The notes: generated from the letters alone by a model not told the origin. Shown: positions 42,318 through 51,074, counted from the stretch's first letter. The stretch: DNA of 64,000 nt from Palsa-504 sp963847965 (GCA_963847965.1 CAWKCG010000001.1:310001-374000); one strand, 5' to 3'. Numbers and translations are program-made.

Positions 42318-44615
42318 TCAGGCCACGTCCTCCGGATAGCCCGCTGCGCCGCGATCTGGATCGCGCTGCCCTTGTGAATCGGCCCGTCCGCACCATCCGC
42401 CGCGAGATCCACTGACGTAGTGATCACGGGGTGCTGGAAGTCGTGGCGGAGGGCGAGCCGGAAGGGGTCGGGGTGGGAGTGGGGGTGGGACTGGGGTGGG
42501 GGTGGGGGTGGGGGTGGGGGTTGGCGAGGCGGACGGGGACGACGAGGGAGTCGCGGACGGGGAGCTGGACGGCGAGTGGGACGGGCTGGCGGGAGCCGAG
42601 CTGCTGCCCTGGGCCGGACCGACCAGGTTCGGGGGCTGCACCGCCTGGTGACCGGTGAACAGCAGGGCGATGGCCGCGATCGCGACGCCGAGCACGGCGA
42701 TCGCTCCCCCCGTCGCCACCCCGGCCGCGAACGAGCGCCGGTCCCGGCTGCCCTCGGTAGCCCGCCGCGAACGCAGCCCGGCGGGCAGCGCCGCCCGGCG
42801 GGCGGCCCAGCTGTTGACGGGCGCGGCGGCCAGGCCGAGCGTCGGGACCAGGAGCAGGCCGGCCAGCAGCGGGCCGCTCAGCTGGGTGGCCTTGGTCAGC
42901 GCGCCCACGATGCCCGCGAAGCCGAACAGCGCGAGCGTGGACTCGGCCCAGTTGGCCCGGAGCGCCTCCCACCACCTGGTCCGCTCGCTGGTCTTCGGGG
43001 TACGCAGGAACGCGGCCTTCTTGGCGAACAGGCCGAGCACCGACGCGCGCGCCACCACGAGCGAGGTGGACTGCCAGATGAAGAACGCGCCGAGCGCGTC
43101 GCGCCAGGTGGCGCCGGTGCCGCGGCGCAGCAGGGACACCGCGCGGACCAGCCCGAGCAGCACCATCGCCGGGACCGCGGCGACCAGGAACACGGTCAGC
43201 TTGCGGAACAGCTGGCCTCCCCCGGTGGCCAGGTTCGCCGCGCCAGCCAGCAGGAAAATGAAGAACAGCAGGCCGAGCAGGTCGCCGTACCATTGCGCGC
43301 CGCCCGCCAGGTAGGCCCAGCGCTGTCCCGCGGTCAGGTGGTTCTCCCGGCTCTGCCGACCGGGCATGAGCGAGCGCCAGTGCATGCGCAGGACCTGGAT
43401 GCCGCCGAAGCACCACCGGTACCGCTGGCCCTTGAGCGCCTCGAACGTCAGCGGCATGACCCCGTGGCCCCACGACTGGTCCACGTGCAGTCCGTGCCAG
43501 CCGGCCCGCAGCAGCCGTAGCGACAGCTCGGCGTCCTCGGTGATGCACCATTCGTCCCAGCCGCCGAGCTGTTCGAGGACCACGCGCCGGATCAGCCCCA
43601 TGGTCCCGGCGAAGATGGCGCCGTCGTGCTCATTGCGTGACGGCTGCGAGACAGCGAAGAAGTACTTGTAGGAGTAGTACAGCCGCCGGTAGTAGCGCGC
43701 CTGGGTCCAGTCCCGGTAGTCCTGCGGTGACTGGACGAAGCCGATCCATGGATCGGCGAACGCCGGGGCGCAACGGCGTAGGAACCCGGGCTCGATCTGG
43801 TAGTCCGAGTCGATGACGCCGATGACCTCGGCCTCCGGGGAGGTAAGCCTGCGCAGCGCGTAGTTCAGCGCCCCCGACTTGTAGCCCGGCCAGTTCGCCA
43901 GGTGGGCGAACTTGACCGCGTGGCGCGCGCACCAGGCCTCCACCGGCCGCCACAGGTCCTCGTCATCGGTGTTGTCGTCGATCAGGATGACCTCATAGCG
44001 CGGATAGTCGAGACGGAGCAGCGAGCGCAGCGTGTCGATGACCATGTCCGGCGGCTCGTTGTGCGCCGGGACGTGCAGGCTGACCATGGGCAGCTCGCTC
44101 TCCGGCACGGACAGCCTGGTGGCCGGGGTGATCCGGCGCCGCCAGTGTTCGGTGCCGAGCGCATCGCAGATCTCCCACAGGTACGCGCAGCACAGCAGGG
44201 CGGCGAAGACCTCCAGCACCCAGAGCAGCAGACCGCCCGCGGTGCTGGCGGGCCCCAGGTGGCTGTCGAAGGTCCACTCGAGCGCGTAGACCAGGTACAC
44301 CACGAACAGGAAGATGCTGGACGCCCAGCAGATGTGGGCGCGGGCCGACCACCGCCTGGTCACCGGCAGCCAGATCAGGCTCGCGAACACCAGGCCCGCG
44401 ACCCCGGCCACCAGGTTGTGCTCGGATGCCCCAATCGCCCGCAGGATGAGCGCCACGGCCGCGGCCAGCACGGCGGTGCCGATCACGGCGAGCGCGAACC
44501 GCCGCACCGTCGGCCAGGTCCCGGCGCCGCGGGCACGCCGCCGGATGGGCAGGAACAAGGTCGCCGATCCCAACGGCGCCGCCACGATCGCAGCCAGCAG
44601 CACGGCTTGAAGCAT
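42318..44615 (-). CDS. BcsA-like membrane glycosyltransferase family 2
   Basis: This is a polymerising-type GT2 enzyme of the cellulose-synthase group, with four N-terminal spans, a cytoplasmic GT domain (about residues 170-430), and further C-terminal spans. Catalytic motifs are in order: ILIDDNTDDED, GVIDSDYQ (D-x-D), ITEDAELS (T-E-D base) and KGQRYRWCFGG (Q-x-x-R-W). The tail is Ser/Pro/Thr-rich. In a (GGGGTG)n tract near 42480 the frame seems to slip: this frame runs to 42318 as VPPPLPPRPLP, while another keeps PTPTP and ends in SATTSSTP at 42424, which looks natural. No cellulose accessory genes are adjacent, so the polymer is unknown. The ATG at 44615 starts directly at the first span. 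Confidence 0.82.
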   Translation of the reverse strand: MLQAVLLAAIVAAPLGSATLFLPIRRRARGAGTWPTVRRFALAVIGTAVLAAAVALILRAIGASEHNLVAGVAGLVFASLIWLPVTRRWSARAHICWASSIFLFVVYLVYALEWTFDSHLGPASTAGGLLLWVLEVFAALLCCAYLWEICDALGTEHWRRRITPATRLSVPESELPMVSLHVPAHNEPPDMVIDTLRSLLRLDYPRYEVILIDDNTDDEDLWRPVEAWCARHAVKFAHLANWPGYKSGALNYALRRLTSPEAEVIGVIDSDYQIEPGFLRRCAPAFADPWIGFVQSPQDYRDWTQARYYRRLYYSYKYFFAVSQPSRNEHDGAIFAGTMGLIRRVVLEQLGGWDEWCITEDAELSLRLLRAGWHGLHVDQSWGHGVMPLTFEALKGQRYRWCFGGIQVLRMHWRSLMPGRQSRENHLTAGQRWAYLAGGAQWYGDLLGLLFFIFLLAGAANLATGGGQLFRKLTVFLVAAVPAMVLLGLVRAVSLLRRGTGATWRDALGAFFIWQSTSLVVARASVLGLFAKKAAFLRTPKTSERTRWWEALRANWAESTLALFGFAGIVGALTKATQLSGPLLAGLLLVPTLGLAAAPVNSWAARRAALPAGLRSRRATEGSRDRRSFAAGVATGGAIAVLGVAIAAIALLFTGHQAVQPPNLVGPAQGSSSAPASPSHSPSSSPSATPSSSPSASPTPTPTPTPTPVPPPLPPRPLPARPPPRLPAPRDHYVSGSRGGWCGRADSQGQRDPDRGAAGYPEDVA

Positions 44616-44806
44616 GAAACCCCTTTGCCGCCGCACCCTGCGCGCGGACGTCTCCGCTGTCGCGGCTACCCGGGCGAACGCGCGTCATTCATGACGAGCC
44701 GGGAAAATGGCTCCGGCCGCGCCCTGACGGTGGTGCGGGCCGGGGACGATAACCACCGCCGTTCGGGGTAAAGAGAAGCGCGGCCAGCGGCCCGGGCGGT
44801 CAGCTT

Positions 44807-45676
44807 TCAGGTCTGCGGCTGCAGGACGATGTCGAAGGTTGCCTTGCGGAACGGGCCGGTGAGGCCGTACCTGGCTGACTGGTCCGGGTCGTCGATGGGC
44901 GTGAACTCGGTGATCAGGCTCTTCTTTACCGCGAAGACGGCGTCCGATTCGATGTAGGGGCCGCCCGCCACGAAGATGTGCGTGGTCAGTTCGCGGTGGC
45001 CGGGGGCCGTCACGATGAAGTGGATGTGCGCCGGCCGGTTGCCGTGACGCTTCGTCGCGGCCAGCAGCGTGCCGACCGGGCCGTCGGTCGGGATCGGGTA
45101 GGAGGTCGGCACGACGGTGCGGAACCAGAAGGCGCCGTCCTGGCCGGCGGTGAACAGGCCGCGGCCGTTGCCGCGCGGTTGCACCTCGGGCTGCTGAACG
45201 TCGTAGAAGCCCTGGTCGCTGGCCTGCCAGACGTCAAGCACGGCGCCTGGCAGCGGGGTGCCGTCGGCCGAGAGCACCCGGCCTTCCACCACGCAGGGCG
45301 TACCGGAGCCCACGAGATCGATGGTGTCGCCGAGTTCGCGGCGCGGTGAGGCCACCACGTGGAAGGGGCCGAGCACGGTGGATTCGGTGGCGCCCTCGGT
45401 CTTCCTGTTGTTGATCGTTTCCACCAGCATGGAGATGCCGAGCACGTCCGACAGGAGAATGAATTCCTGCCGCTCGTCATCGCATTTCTGGCCGGTCGCG
45501 GTGAGGAACTCGATGGCGCACTGCCACTCGCCGATCGTGGGCTCGGTGTCCCTGACGAAGGCGTGCAGGTGCCTGACCAGGTGAGTCAGCAGCTCGCGCA
45601 GCCGCGGGTCCGGCGTGTCGGCGAAGCTGTCCACGACCGCGTCGGCAGCGGTTTCCTCGGTGAAATCGGTGGCCAT
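44807..45676 (-). CDS. Intradiol ring-cleavage dioxygenase (hydroxyquinol/catechol 1,2-dioxygenase-like)
   Basis: This 289-residue Fe(III) enzyme opens an aromatic ring between two hydroxyls. The N-terminal helical dimer domain (about 1-100) precedes the catalytic beta-sandwich. Metal ligands are visible: Tyr in DVWQASDQGFYDVQ, Tyr in TSYPIPTDGPVG, and the two His in NRPAHIHFIV. Overall it resembles hydroxyquinol 1,2-dioxygenases more than simple catechol enzymes, but the substrate is not certain. The ATG at 45676 lies 91 bp inside the 3' end of the sigma-factor gene, so translation is probably coupled and expression tied to the sigma promoter. Confidence 0.88.
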   Translation of the reverse strand: MATDFTEETAADAVVDSFADTPDPRLRELLTHLVRHLHAFVRDTEPTIGEWQCAIEFLTATGQKCDDERQEFILLSDVLGISMLVETINNRKTEGATESTVLGPFHVVASPRRELGDTIDLVGSGTPCVVEGRVLSADGTPLPGAVLDVWQASDQGFYDVQQPEVQPRGNGRGLFTAGQDGAFWFRTVVPTSYPIPTDGPVGTLLAATKRHGNRPAHIHFIVTAPGHRELTTHIFVAGGPYIESDAVFAVKKSLITEFTPIDDPDQSARYGLTGPFRKATFDIVLQPQT

Positions 45677-46644
45677 AGCCGACAGGGTAAGTCGTGCTCC
45701 TGACGCAGGGCCAGATCAGAGACCGGGCCGAGGTGGCGGAGCTTGTCGGGGTTCACGACGGAGCGGAGCGCCTGCACCATCCCGTCGGCGACGTCGAAGG
45801 CCAGGACGCTGATGACCCGGCCTTCGGTGTCGTAGGACACCGCGCCTGGCTGGCCGTTGACCCAGGCCAGCTCGATGCGCACGTCGAGCAGGTTGAGCCT
45901 GCGGACCAGCCCGAGGATGAACCGGGCCACCTGGTCGCGCCCGAGCACCGGCGTGCCCACGGCCTGGGCCTTGCCGCCGCCGTCGCCCACCATGATCACG
46001 TCGGGCGCGAGCAGCTCGAACAGCGCGTTCAGGTCGCCGCCCGCGGTGGCGGCGAGGAAACGGCGGGCCACCTCCTCGCGCTGCTCGCGGGAGGCCTCGA
46101 AGCGCGGCTTGCCCTCGTCCACGTGGTGGCGGGCGCGGGCGAAGATCTGCCGGCAGTTCGGCTCGGACTTGCCGGTGATCTCGGCGATCTCGCCGTAGTC
46201 GTAGCCGAACACCTCGTGCAGCAGGAACACGGCGCGCTCGGTCGGTGACAGGCTCTCCAGCAGGACGAGGAAGGCCATGGACAGGGAATCGGACATCTCC
46301 GCCTGGTCCGCCGGATCGGGCTCGGCGTGCTCAGTCCCCGCGACGAGCGGCTCGGGCAGCCAGGTGCCCACGTAGGATTCGCGGCGCACCCGCGCGGACC
46401 GCAGGTGGCTGATCGCCAGCCGGGTGGTGACCGTGGCCAGGTAGGCCTTGGGCGAGGTGATGCTGGCGCCCTCGCCGAGCACGCGCGTCAACCGCAGGAA
46501 CGCTTCCTGCACGATGTCCTCGGCGTCGGCGATGCTTCCGGTCATCCGGTAGGCGATCGAGAACATCAGCGGCTTGAACGTCGCGTAGCGGTCTGAAATG
46601 GAGCTGGGCTCGCGGCCCGCGTCCGGCCCGGCCTCGACTGCCAT
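45586..46644 (-). CDS. ECF41-type RNA polymerase sigma factor with SnoaL-like C-terminal domain
   Basis: This 352-residue protein has sigma region 2 (FKPLMFSIAYRMTGSIADAEDIVQEAFLR), region 4 (LSPTERAVFLLHEVFGYDYGEIAEI) and a fused NTF2/SnoaL-like domain (about 200-320). The linker motif WLPEP and the C-terminal NPDKLRHLG are hallmarks of group ECF41, in which the C-terminal domain replaces a separate anti-sigma factor. A matching ECF41 promoter lies just upstream (46676-46702). After NPDKLRHLG the frame runs some 40 residues further, overlapping the dioxygenase gene; that tail looks unlike the family and may reflect an indel. Confidence 0.92.
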   Translation of the reverse strand: MAVEAGPDAGREPSSISDRYATFKPLMFSIAYRMTGSIADAEDIVQEAFLRLTRVLGEGASITSPKAYLATVTTRLAISHLRSARVRRESYVGTWLPEPLVAGTEHAEPDPADQAEMSDSLSMAFLVLLESLSPTERAVFLLHEVFGYDYGEIAEITGKSEPNCRQIFARARHHVDEGKPRFEASREQREEVARRFLAATAGGDLNALFELLAPDVIMVGDGGGKAQAVGTPVLGRDQVARFILGLVRRLNLLDVRIELAWVNGQPGAVSYDTEGRVISVLAFDVADGMVQALRSVVNPDKLRHLGPVSDLALRQEHDLPCRLWPPISPRKPLPTRSWTASPTRRTRGCASC

Positions 46645-46675
46645 GGCTACTCCTTCCGTCCTTTGTGCCCTCTAC

Positions 46676-46702
46676 GACGCGGCCGGACCGGTCGGCGTGA
46701 CA
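46676..46702 (-). promoter_or_regulatory. ECF41-type autoregulatory promoter
   Basis: On the minus strand TGTCACG is followed, after exactly 16 bases, by CGTC. The published ECF41 consensus is TGTCACA-N16-CGTC, so one base differs. The -10 element is 32 bp from the sigma-factor ATG, leaving a leader of about 25 bases. Self-activation of this gene and the overlapping dioxygenase gene is expected from the family; it is not tested here. Confidence 0.75.
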
Positions 46703-46718
46703 CCACGGCCGATCCGTT

Positions 46719-47363
46719 TTAAGGCGGAGAGCGGTCGCCGGCGGGGACGTCTCCGGCCGGGACGGGGTCGGGCCCCTGCCTCAGCTGGGCGGGGAGAGCC
46801 TCCTCCAGACCGGCGGCGAGCAGCGGCACCCGCCACAAGGGCGGGACAGAACCGGTGATCCCGGCGAGCTCCATCACCGTGTGGAAGGTGACCCGGACGA
46901 GCCGGATGGCGGCGGCGAACATGATGAACGCGAGCGGGAACTCGGCCAGCAGCGCGCTGAGCACGCTCATCGTGAAGCCATTCGAACCGTAGTCGAGCGC
47001 CGTGTCGAACCACGCGTCGCAGACAAGCAGCGTCCCGGTGATGATCATGAAGAAGATGACGACCTGGCGCTGGTACCAGGCCGCCCAGGCCGTCGCGGCG
47101 AACCCGGCCAGCTCGGCGATGTCCAGCCCGACCCAGACGGCCCGCCAGTCACTGGAGGTATACCGGGCGGGCAGGGTCAGGATGAGGAACGCGATCCAGC
47201 CGGCCAGCCCGATACAGCACGCCGCCATCAGCATCAGGCCGAACTGCCTGCGCCGCCGGACCTGCGGGTCCATCACGTGTGGCAGGCCGATAGCGGCCAG
47301 GGCGCGGGCCAGATCCCGCCGCTCGTCCGGACTCATCTGGCGGAGCTGAGCCTCGTCGATCAC
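46719..47363 (-). CDS. Predicted membrane protein
   Basis: This 214-residue protein has an N-terminal cytoplasmic segment (MIDEAQLRQMSPDERRDLARALAAIG) and four hydrophobic spans (around FGLMLMAACCIGLAGWIAFL, LDIAELAGFAATAWAAW, VVIFFMIITGTLLV, FPLAFIMFAAAI). The C-terminal 40 residues are Pro-rich and probably cytoplasmic. The blocks resemble uncharacterised actinobacterial membrane proteins; I assign no function. It lies immediately upstream of the ECF41 promoter and on the same strand; its 3' end nearly touches that promoter. Confidence 0.7.
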   Translation of the reverse strand: MIDEAQLRQMSPDERRDLARALAAIGLPHVMDPQVRRRRQFGLMLMAACCIGLAGWIAFLILTLPARYTSSDWRAVWVGLDIAELAGFAATAWAAWYQRQVVIFFMIITGTLLVCDAWFDTALDYGSNGFTMSVLSALLAEFPLAFIMFAAAIRLVRVTFHTVMELAGITGSVPPLWRVPLLAAGLEEALPAQLRQGPDPVPAGDVPAGDRSPP

Positions 47364-47482
47364 ATAATCATTCTGCGCCCGGTGGATGGGCGGGCCGCTA
47401 GCCGGGCCACGGGACGGGCCACCGTGCGGACCGGCGTACGGACCGGCGGCGTGGCCGCAGACCTGCGCGTAAGCTGGGGAAA

Positions 47483-48194
47483 GTGAGCGAGCTCGGGTAC
47501 TTTACCTTCGGATCTTCCCTGGTCAGCTACGTCGAGGGCTGGGAGTTCCAGCGCCGCGTGCACGCCAGGCGGGTGGCCGACCAGGTTCCCGACAGCTGCC
47601 TGCTGCTCGAGCACGAGCCCGTGTACACGGCGGGCAAGCGGACGGCCGCATCGGACCGGCCGTTCGGCGACCCGGGCGCGCCGGTCATCGACGTCGACCG
47701 CGGCGGCAAGATCACCTGGCACGGGCCCGGGCAGCTCACCGGCTACCCGATCATCAAGCTGCGCGAGCCGCTGGAACGTGGTCGCCTACGTGCGGGCGCT
47801 CGAGGAGGCGATGATCCGGACCTGCGCCGACTTCGGGGTCACCGCAGAGCGAATCGCGGGCCGCAGCGGCGCGTGGATCTGCGGTGGCTCTGGTGACCGC
47901 GCGTGGCCCGCGCGGAAGGTCGGCGCGATCGGCGCACGCGTCGCCAAGGGCGTCACCATGCACGGCTTCGCGCTGAACTGCGACTGCGACCTGTACTGGT
48001 ACGACCGGATCGTCCCGTGCGGCATCAGGGACGCGGGCGTGACCACGCTGTCGGTCGAGGCCGGGCGCCCCGTCACCGTCGCGGACGTCACCCCCGCCGT
48101 GCAACAGCACCTGGCCGCCTCGCTCGGCTACCGTGCCTGGCGTCAGCTCTACGACCTGGCCGCCCTCAGCGGTGAGGTCGCCGCCATCGCCTGA
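47483..48194 (+). pseudogene. lipB: Octanoyl-[acyl carrier protein]:protein octanoyltransferase, 1-bp frameshift
   Basis: LipB transfers octanoate from acyl carrier protein to lipoyl domains, the first step of lipoate synthesis. The signature RGGKITWHGPGQLTGYP lies in the first frame. The catalytic Lys (KVGAIGARVAKGVTMHG) and Cys (RIVPCGIRD) lie in the second. The frames join at 47774, where CTGGAACGTGGTC should be CTGGACGTGGTC (LDVVAYVRALEEA), so one extra A is present. Repaired, the protein has 236 residues, the normal length. It is followed by lipA after 70 bp. Because lipB is usually needed, a consensus error is the simplest explanation. Confidence 0.88.
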
Positions 48195-48264
48195 TCTTCC
48201 GCTGGGCTAGGCCGCGCGGCTTCCCGCTTATCATCCTCGGCCGACCGCGCCATACCCTGGAGAG

Positions 48265-49314
48265 GTGGTACTCGCCCCGGAGGGCCGGCGCATGCTGCGC
48301 CTCGAAGCCCGCAACAGCCAGGTCCCGATCGAGCGCAAGCCGCCCTGGATCAAGACCAGGCTGCGCACCGGGCCGTCGTACACCGAGCTGAAGACCCTGG
48401 TCCGCAGCGAGGGACTGCACACGGTCTGCGAGGAGGCGGGCTGCCCGAACATCTTCGAGTGCTGGGAAGACCGCGAGGCCACGTTCCTCATCGGCGGCGA
48501 GGTGTGCACGCGGCGCTGCGACTTCTGCCAGATCGACACCGGCAAGCCCGCGCCGCTCGACGAGGGGGAACCGCGGCGGGTCGCCGAGTCCGTCGCCGCG
48601 ATGGGCCTGAAATACGCGACGGTGACCGGCGTCGCGCGCGACGACCTGGCCGACGGCGGGGCCTGGCTATACGCGCAGGTCTGCCGCGAGATCCACGCGG
48701 CCGTACCCGGCTGCGGCGTCGAGCTGCTCATACCCGACTTCAACGCCGAGGCGGACCGGCTCGCCGAGGTCTTCGGCGCCCGGCCCGAGGTCCTGGCGCA
48801 CAACATCGAAACCGTGCCGCGCATCTTCCGCAGCATCAGGCCGGGGTTCAGGTACCTGCGCTCGCTCGACGTGCTGCGCGCGGCGCGCGAGGCGGGGCTG
48901 GTCACGAAGTCCAACCTGATCCTGGGGCTGGGCGAGGAACGGCACGAGATCACCGGGGCCATGCGGGACCTGCGGGCCGCCGGGTGCGAGCTGCTCACCA
49001 TCACGCAGTACCTGCGCCCGACGCCGCGGCACCATCCGGTGGAGCGCTGGGTCAAGCCGGAGGAGTTCGTCGAACTCCGCGAGGAGGCGCTGGCCCTCGG
49101 GTTCGCCGGGGTCATGTCCGGGCCGCTGGTGCGCTCCTCCTACCGGGCCGGCCGGCTCTACGCGCAGGCCATCGAGCACCGAACCCGGTTACGAATCGGC
49201 TCGGCCGAGAGGTGCGCTGGCGTGGCCATGAGCGACCGCGGCCGCGCAAATACGACACGCCCGATCGCCTGCCCGCGCCAACGCCGGCCTGATGCGGCAA
49301 CGGGGTCGGTTTGA
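48265..49314 (+). CDS. lipA: Lipoyl synthase
   Basis: LipA is a radical SAM enzyme that inserts two sulfurs into octanoyl groups. Both cluster motifs are present: the auxiliary cluster CEEAGCPNIFEC and the radical SAM triad CTRRCDFCQ. The C-terminal Ser ligand motif is VRSSYRAG. At 349 residues it is about 30 longer than usual at the C-terminus (after AQAIEHR the sequence turns basic and low-complexity). The GTG at 48265 could be replaced by the ATG nine codons later. It follows lipB and precedes DUF4191, the usual actinobacterial order. Confidence 0.93.
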   Translation: MVLAPEGRRMLRLEARNSQVPIERKPPWIKTRLRTGPSYTELKTLVRSEGLHTVCEEAGCPNIFECWEDREATFLIGGEVCTRRCDFCQIDTGKPAPLDEGEPRRVAESVAAMGLKYATVTGVARDDLADGGAWLYAQVCREIHAAVPGCGVELLIPDFNAEADRLAEVFGARPEVLAHNIETVPRIFRSIRPGFRYLRSLDVLRAAREAGLVTKSNLILGLGEERHEITGAMRDLRAAGCELLTITQYLRPTPRHHPVERWVKPEEFVELREEALALGFAGVMSGPLVRSSYRAGRLYAQAIEHRTRLRIGSAERCAGVAMSDRGRANTTRPIACPRQRRPDAATGSV

Positions 49315-49416
49315 ACCGGGCTGATGCCACATCGAGCCAGCCTGGAGGCGCGATGCTGACTTTTCTGTTGGCCTGGCGGTTTCTGTCCGGGGCGGCGGAA
49401 CCGTATGCTGCGGAGC

Positions 49417-50151
49417 ATGGCGCGCATGTCGAGAAAGCCCCGGTCTGCTGACCCTTCCCTCAACGTGGATGCGGCTCAGGAGTTGGCTAACGCCGGGCGG
49501 CTGAAGCAGATACGCATGATGGCGGGGCTGGTACAGCGCTCCAACCCCAAGGCGATGCCGATCGTCTTCGGCAGCGGGCTCGGCATCCTGGCCGTGCTGG
49601 TGATCGTCGGGCTGTTCACCGGGCTGGCCCCGTTGCTCATCCCCCTGGGCGTGCTGCTCGGCGTGCTGGTCGCGATGATCTTGTTCGGCAGGTTCGCCCA
49701 GAGGGCCCAGTACGCGGCCATCGAGGGACAGCCGGGTGCGGCCGCGGCGGTGCTGGAGAACATGCGCGGCAACTGGACCGTGACGCCTGCTATTGCCGCT
49801 AACAGGAACCTGGACGTGGTGCACAGGGCCGTAGGCAGGCCGGGCGTCATCCTGGTCGGGGAGGGCTCCCCCACCCGGCTGGCCAGCCTGCTCGCCGCGG
49901 AGAAGAAGCGCGTCGCCCGGGTCGCTTATGAGGTGCCCATCTTCGAATTCCAGGTGGGGAACGAGGAGGGTCAGATCCCGATCAGCAAGCTGCAGCGGAA
50001 GGTCATGCGCCTGCCCCGCAACCTCAAGCCAGCTGCGATCAGCGACCTCAACCACCGGCTGAAGGCGCTGCAGCCGTCACTGCAGGCTCCCAAGGGCCCG
50101 ATCCCGAGGAACGTCAGGCCGCCCAGGATGCCCAAGCCCAAGGCACGCTGA
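49417..50151 (+). CDS. DUF4191 family membrane protein
   Basis: This 244-residue protein has a cytoplasmic N-terminus (GRLKQIRMMAGLVQRSNPKAMPIVFG), two adjacent membrane spans (FGSGLGILAVLVIVGLFTG and LLIPLGVLLGVLVAMIL) and a long cytoplasmic C-terminal domain ending in a basic Pro/Lys tail. This fits the DUF4191 family, which in actinobacteria regularly stands between lipA and an RDD gene. Function is not known. Start is the ATG at 49417 or the one 12 bp upstream. Confidence 0.85.
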   Translation: MARMSRKPRSADPSLNVDAAQELANAGRLKQIRMMAGLVQRSNPKAMPIVFGSGLGILAVLVIVGLFTGLAPLLIPLGVLLGVLVAMILFGRFAQRAQYAAIEGQPGAAAAVLENMRGNWTVTPAIAANRNLDVVHRAVGRPGVILVGEGSPTRLASLLAAEKKRVARVAYEVPIFEFQVGNEEGQIPISKLQRKVMRLPRNLKPAAISDLNHRLKALQPSLQAPKGPIPRNVRPPRMPKPKAR

Positions 50152-50194
50152 GGTACAGGCCGCGATATCCGCGGGGCTCGATTTGGTTCGCCTT

Positions 50195-50818
50195 TTACAG
50201 GCGCACCACGATGGTGTCCGCGGCCCGGTCGTGCACGCCCCGCCTGTCGAAGTCGGTGAGCAGCGGCAGGACGACGGTCAGCAGGAGCGCCGTCCGCACC
50301 AGAGCCCAGCGGAAGCCGACGAGGCCGCCACCGGTCCTGATCACGCGGATACCGCAAAGCCGCTTCCCCACCGTGGTGCCGGTCAGCGCGGTGAGCACGT
50401 AAACCTCGACGGCGAAGACGGCGATCGTCCAGTACGTCGAGTGCGTCAGCCAGTACGCGATGACCAGGCTGAGCAGCCAGTCGACGAACAGCGCCAGGAC
50501 CCGCCGGTTAATGCTGGCCACCGACCTCGGGCCCCGCTCGGGCAGGCCGAACTGCTGGCCGGGATACGCTCCGGTCTTCGGCCTCTCCCGCCCCTGGGGT
50601 GCCGCCGGGTCGGCGTCGGTGGCCGCGGGGGCAGTCAGCTGCGCGGTGCCAGCTTGCGCGGTGCCAGCTTGCGCGGCGCCAGCCTGTGTGGTGCGGGCCC
50701 GTGGGGAGCGATCTTGCGCGGCGCCAGACTGCGTATTACCTGCCCGGGCGGTGCCAGCGCGCCTGGCGGCGGATCTGGCGCGGGTTGCGCCACCGCGGTT
50801 ACGGGACTTGCTGGCCAC
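50195..50818 (-). CDS. RDD family membrane protein
   Basis: This 207-residue protein has an Ala/Gln/Arg-rich N-terminal cytoplasmic segment made of short repeats (AGAAQAGTAQAGTAQ), then the RDD domain: INRRVLALFVDWLLSLVIAYWL, a second span, TTVGKRLCGIRVIR, and a C-terminal RRGVHDRAADTIVV. RDD proteins are three-span membrane proteins, some acting in ion exchange. A GTG at 50818 preceded by GGTGGG is the likely start; the longer open frame upstream overlaps glnA on the other strand. Convergent with DUF4191 and divergent from glnA, as is typical. Confidence 0.85.
   Translation of the reverse strand: MASKSRNRGGATRARSAARRAGTARAGNTQSGAAQDRSPRARTTQAGAAQAGTAQAGTAQLTAPAATDADPAAPQGRERPKTGAYPGQQFGLPERGPRSVASINRRVLALFVDWLLSLVIAYWLTHSTYWTIAVFAVEVYVLTALTGTTVGKRLCGIRVIRTGGGLVGFRWALVRTALLLTVVLPLLTDFDRRGVHDRAADTIVVRL
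50636..50762 (-). repeat. 15-bp tandem repeats in the RDD gene N-terminal region
   Basis: The unit GGTGCCAGCTTGCGC (plus strand) recurs about eight times with drift, encoding the AQAGTAQ-like stretch of the RDD protein. The period is a multiple of three, so length changes keep the frame. Near-identical neighbours (50640-50680) suggest recent slippage. Confidence 0.7.
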
Positions 50819-51074
50819 CCCACCACGGTATCCGTTCCGCGTCGGCGGGCGAGCGGCGGGCCACGACACCGGTCCGGCCACGCCGCCGATGAACCGAACG
50901 CCGACCGGGCGGCGGACGATAATGGGAGCCCAGAGCCGTGCGCTGAGCCGTAACATCCGCGAAACACGGCAGACACGGCGCGGAAATTGCCGGCGGCTAG
51001 CGTCCGAATCGCATGGGTGAGAACCGAACGCGTGCCGTGAGAACCGAAAGCGTGTCCCGTACCCGGGAGGGTTG

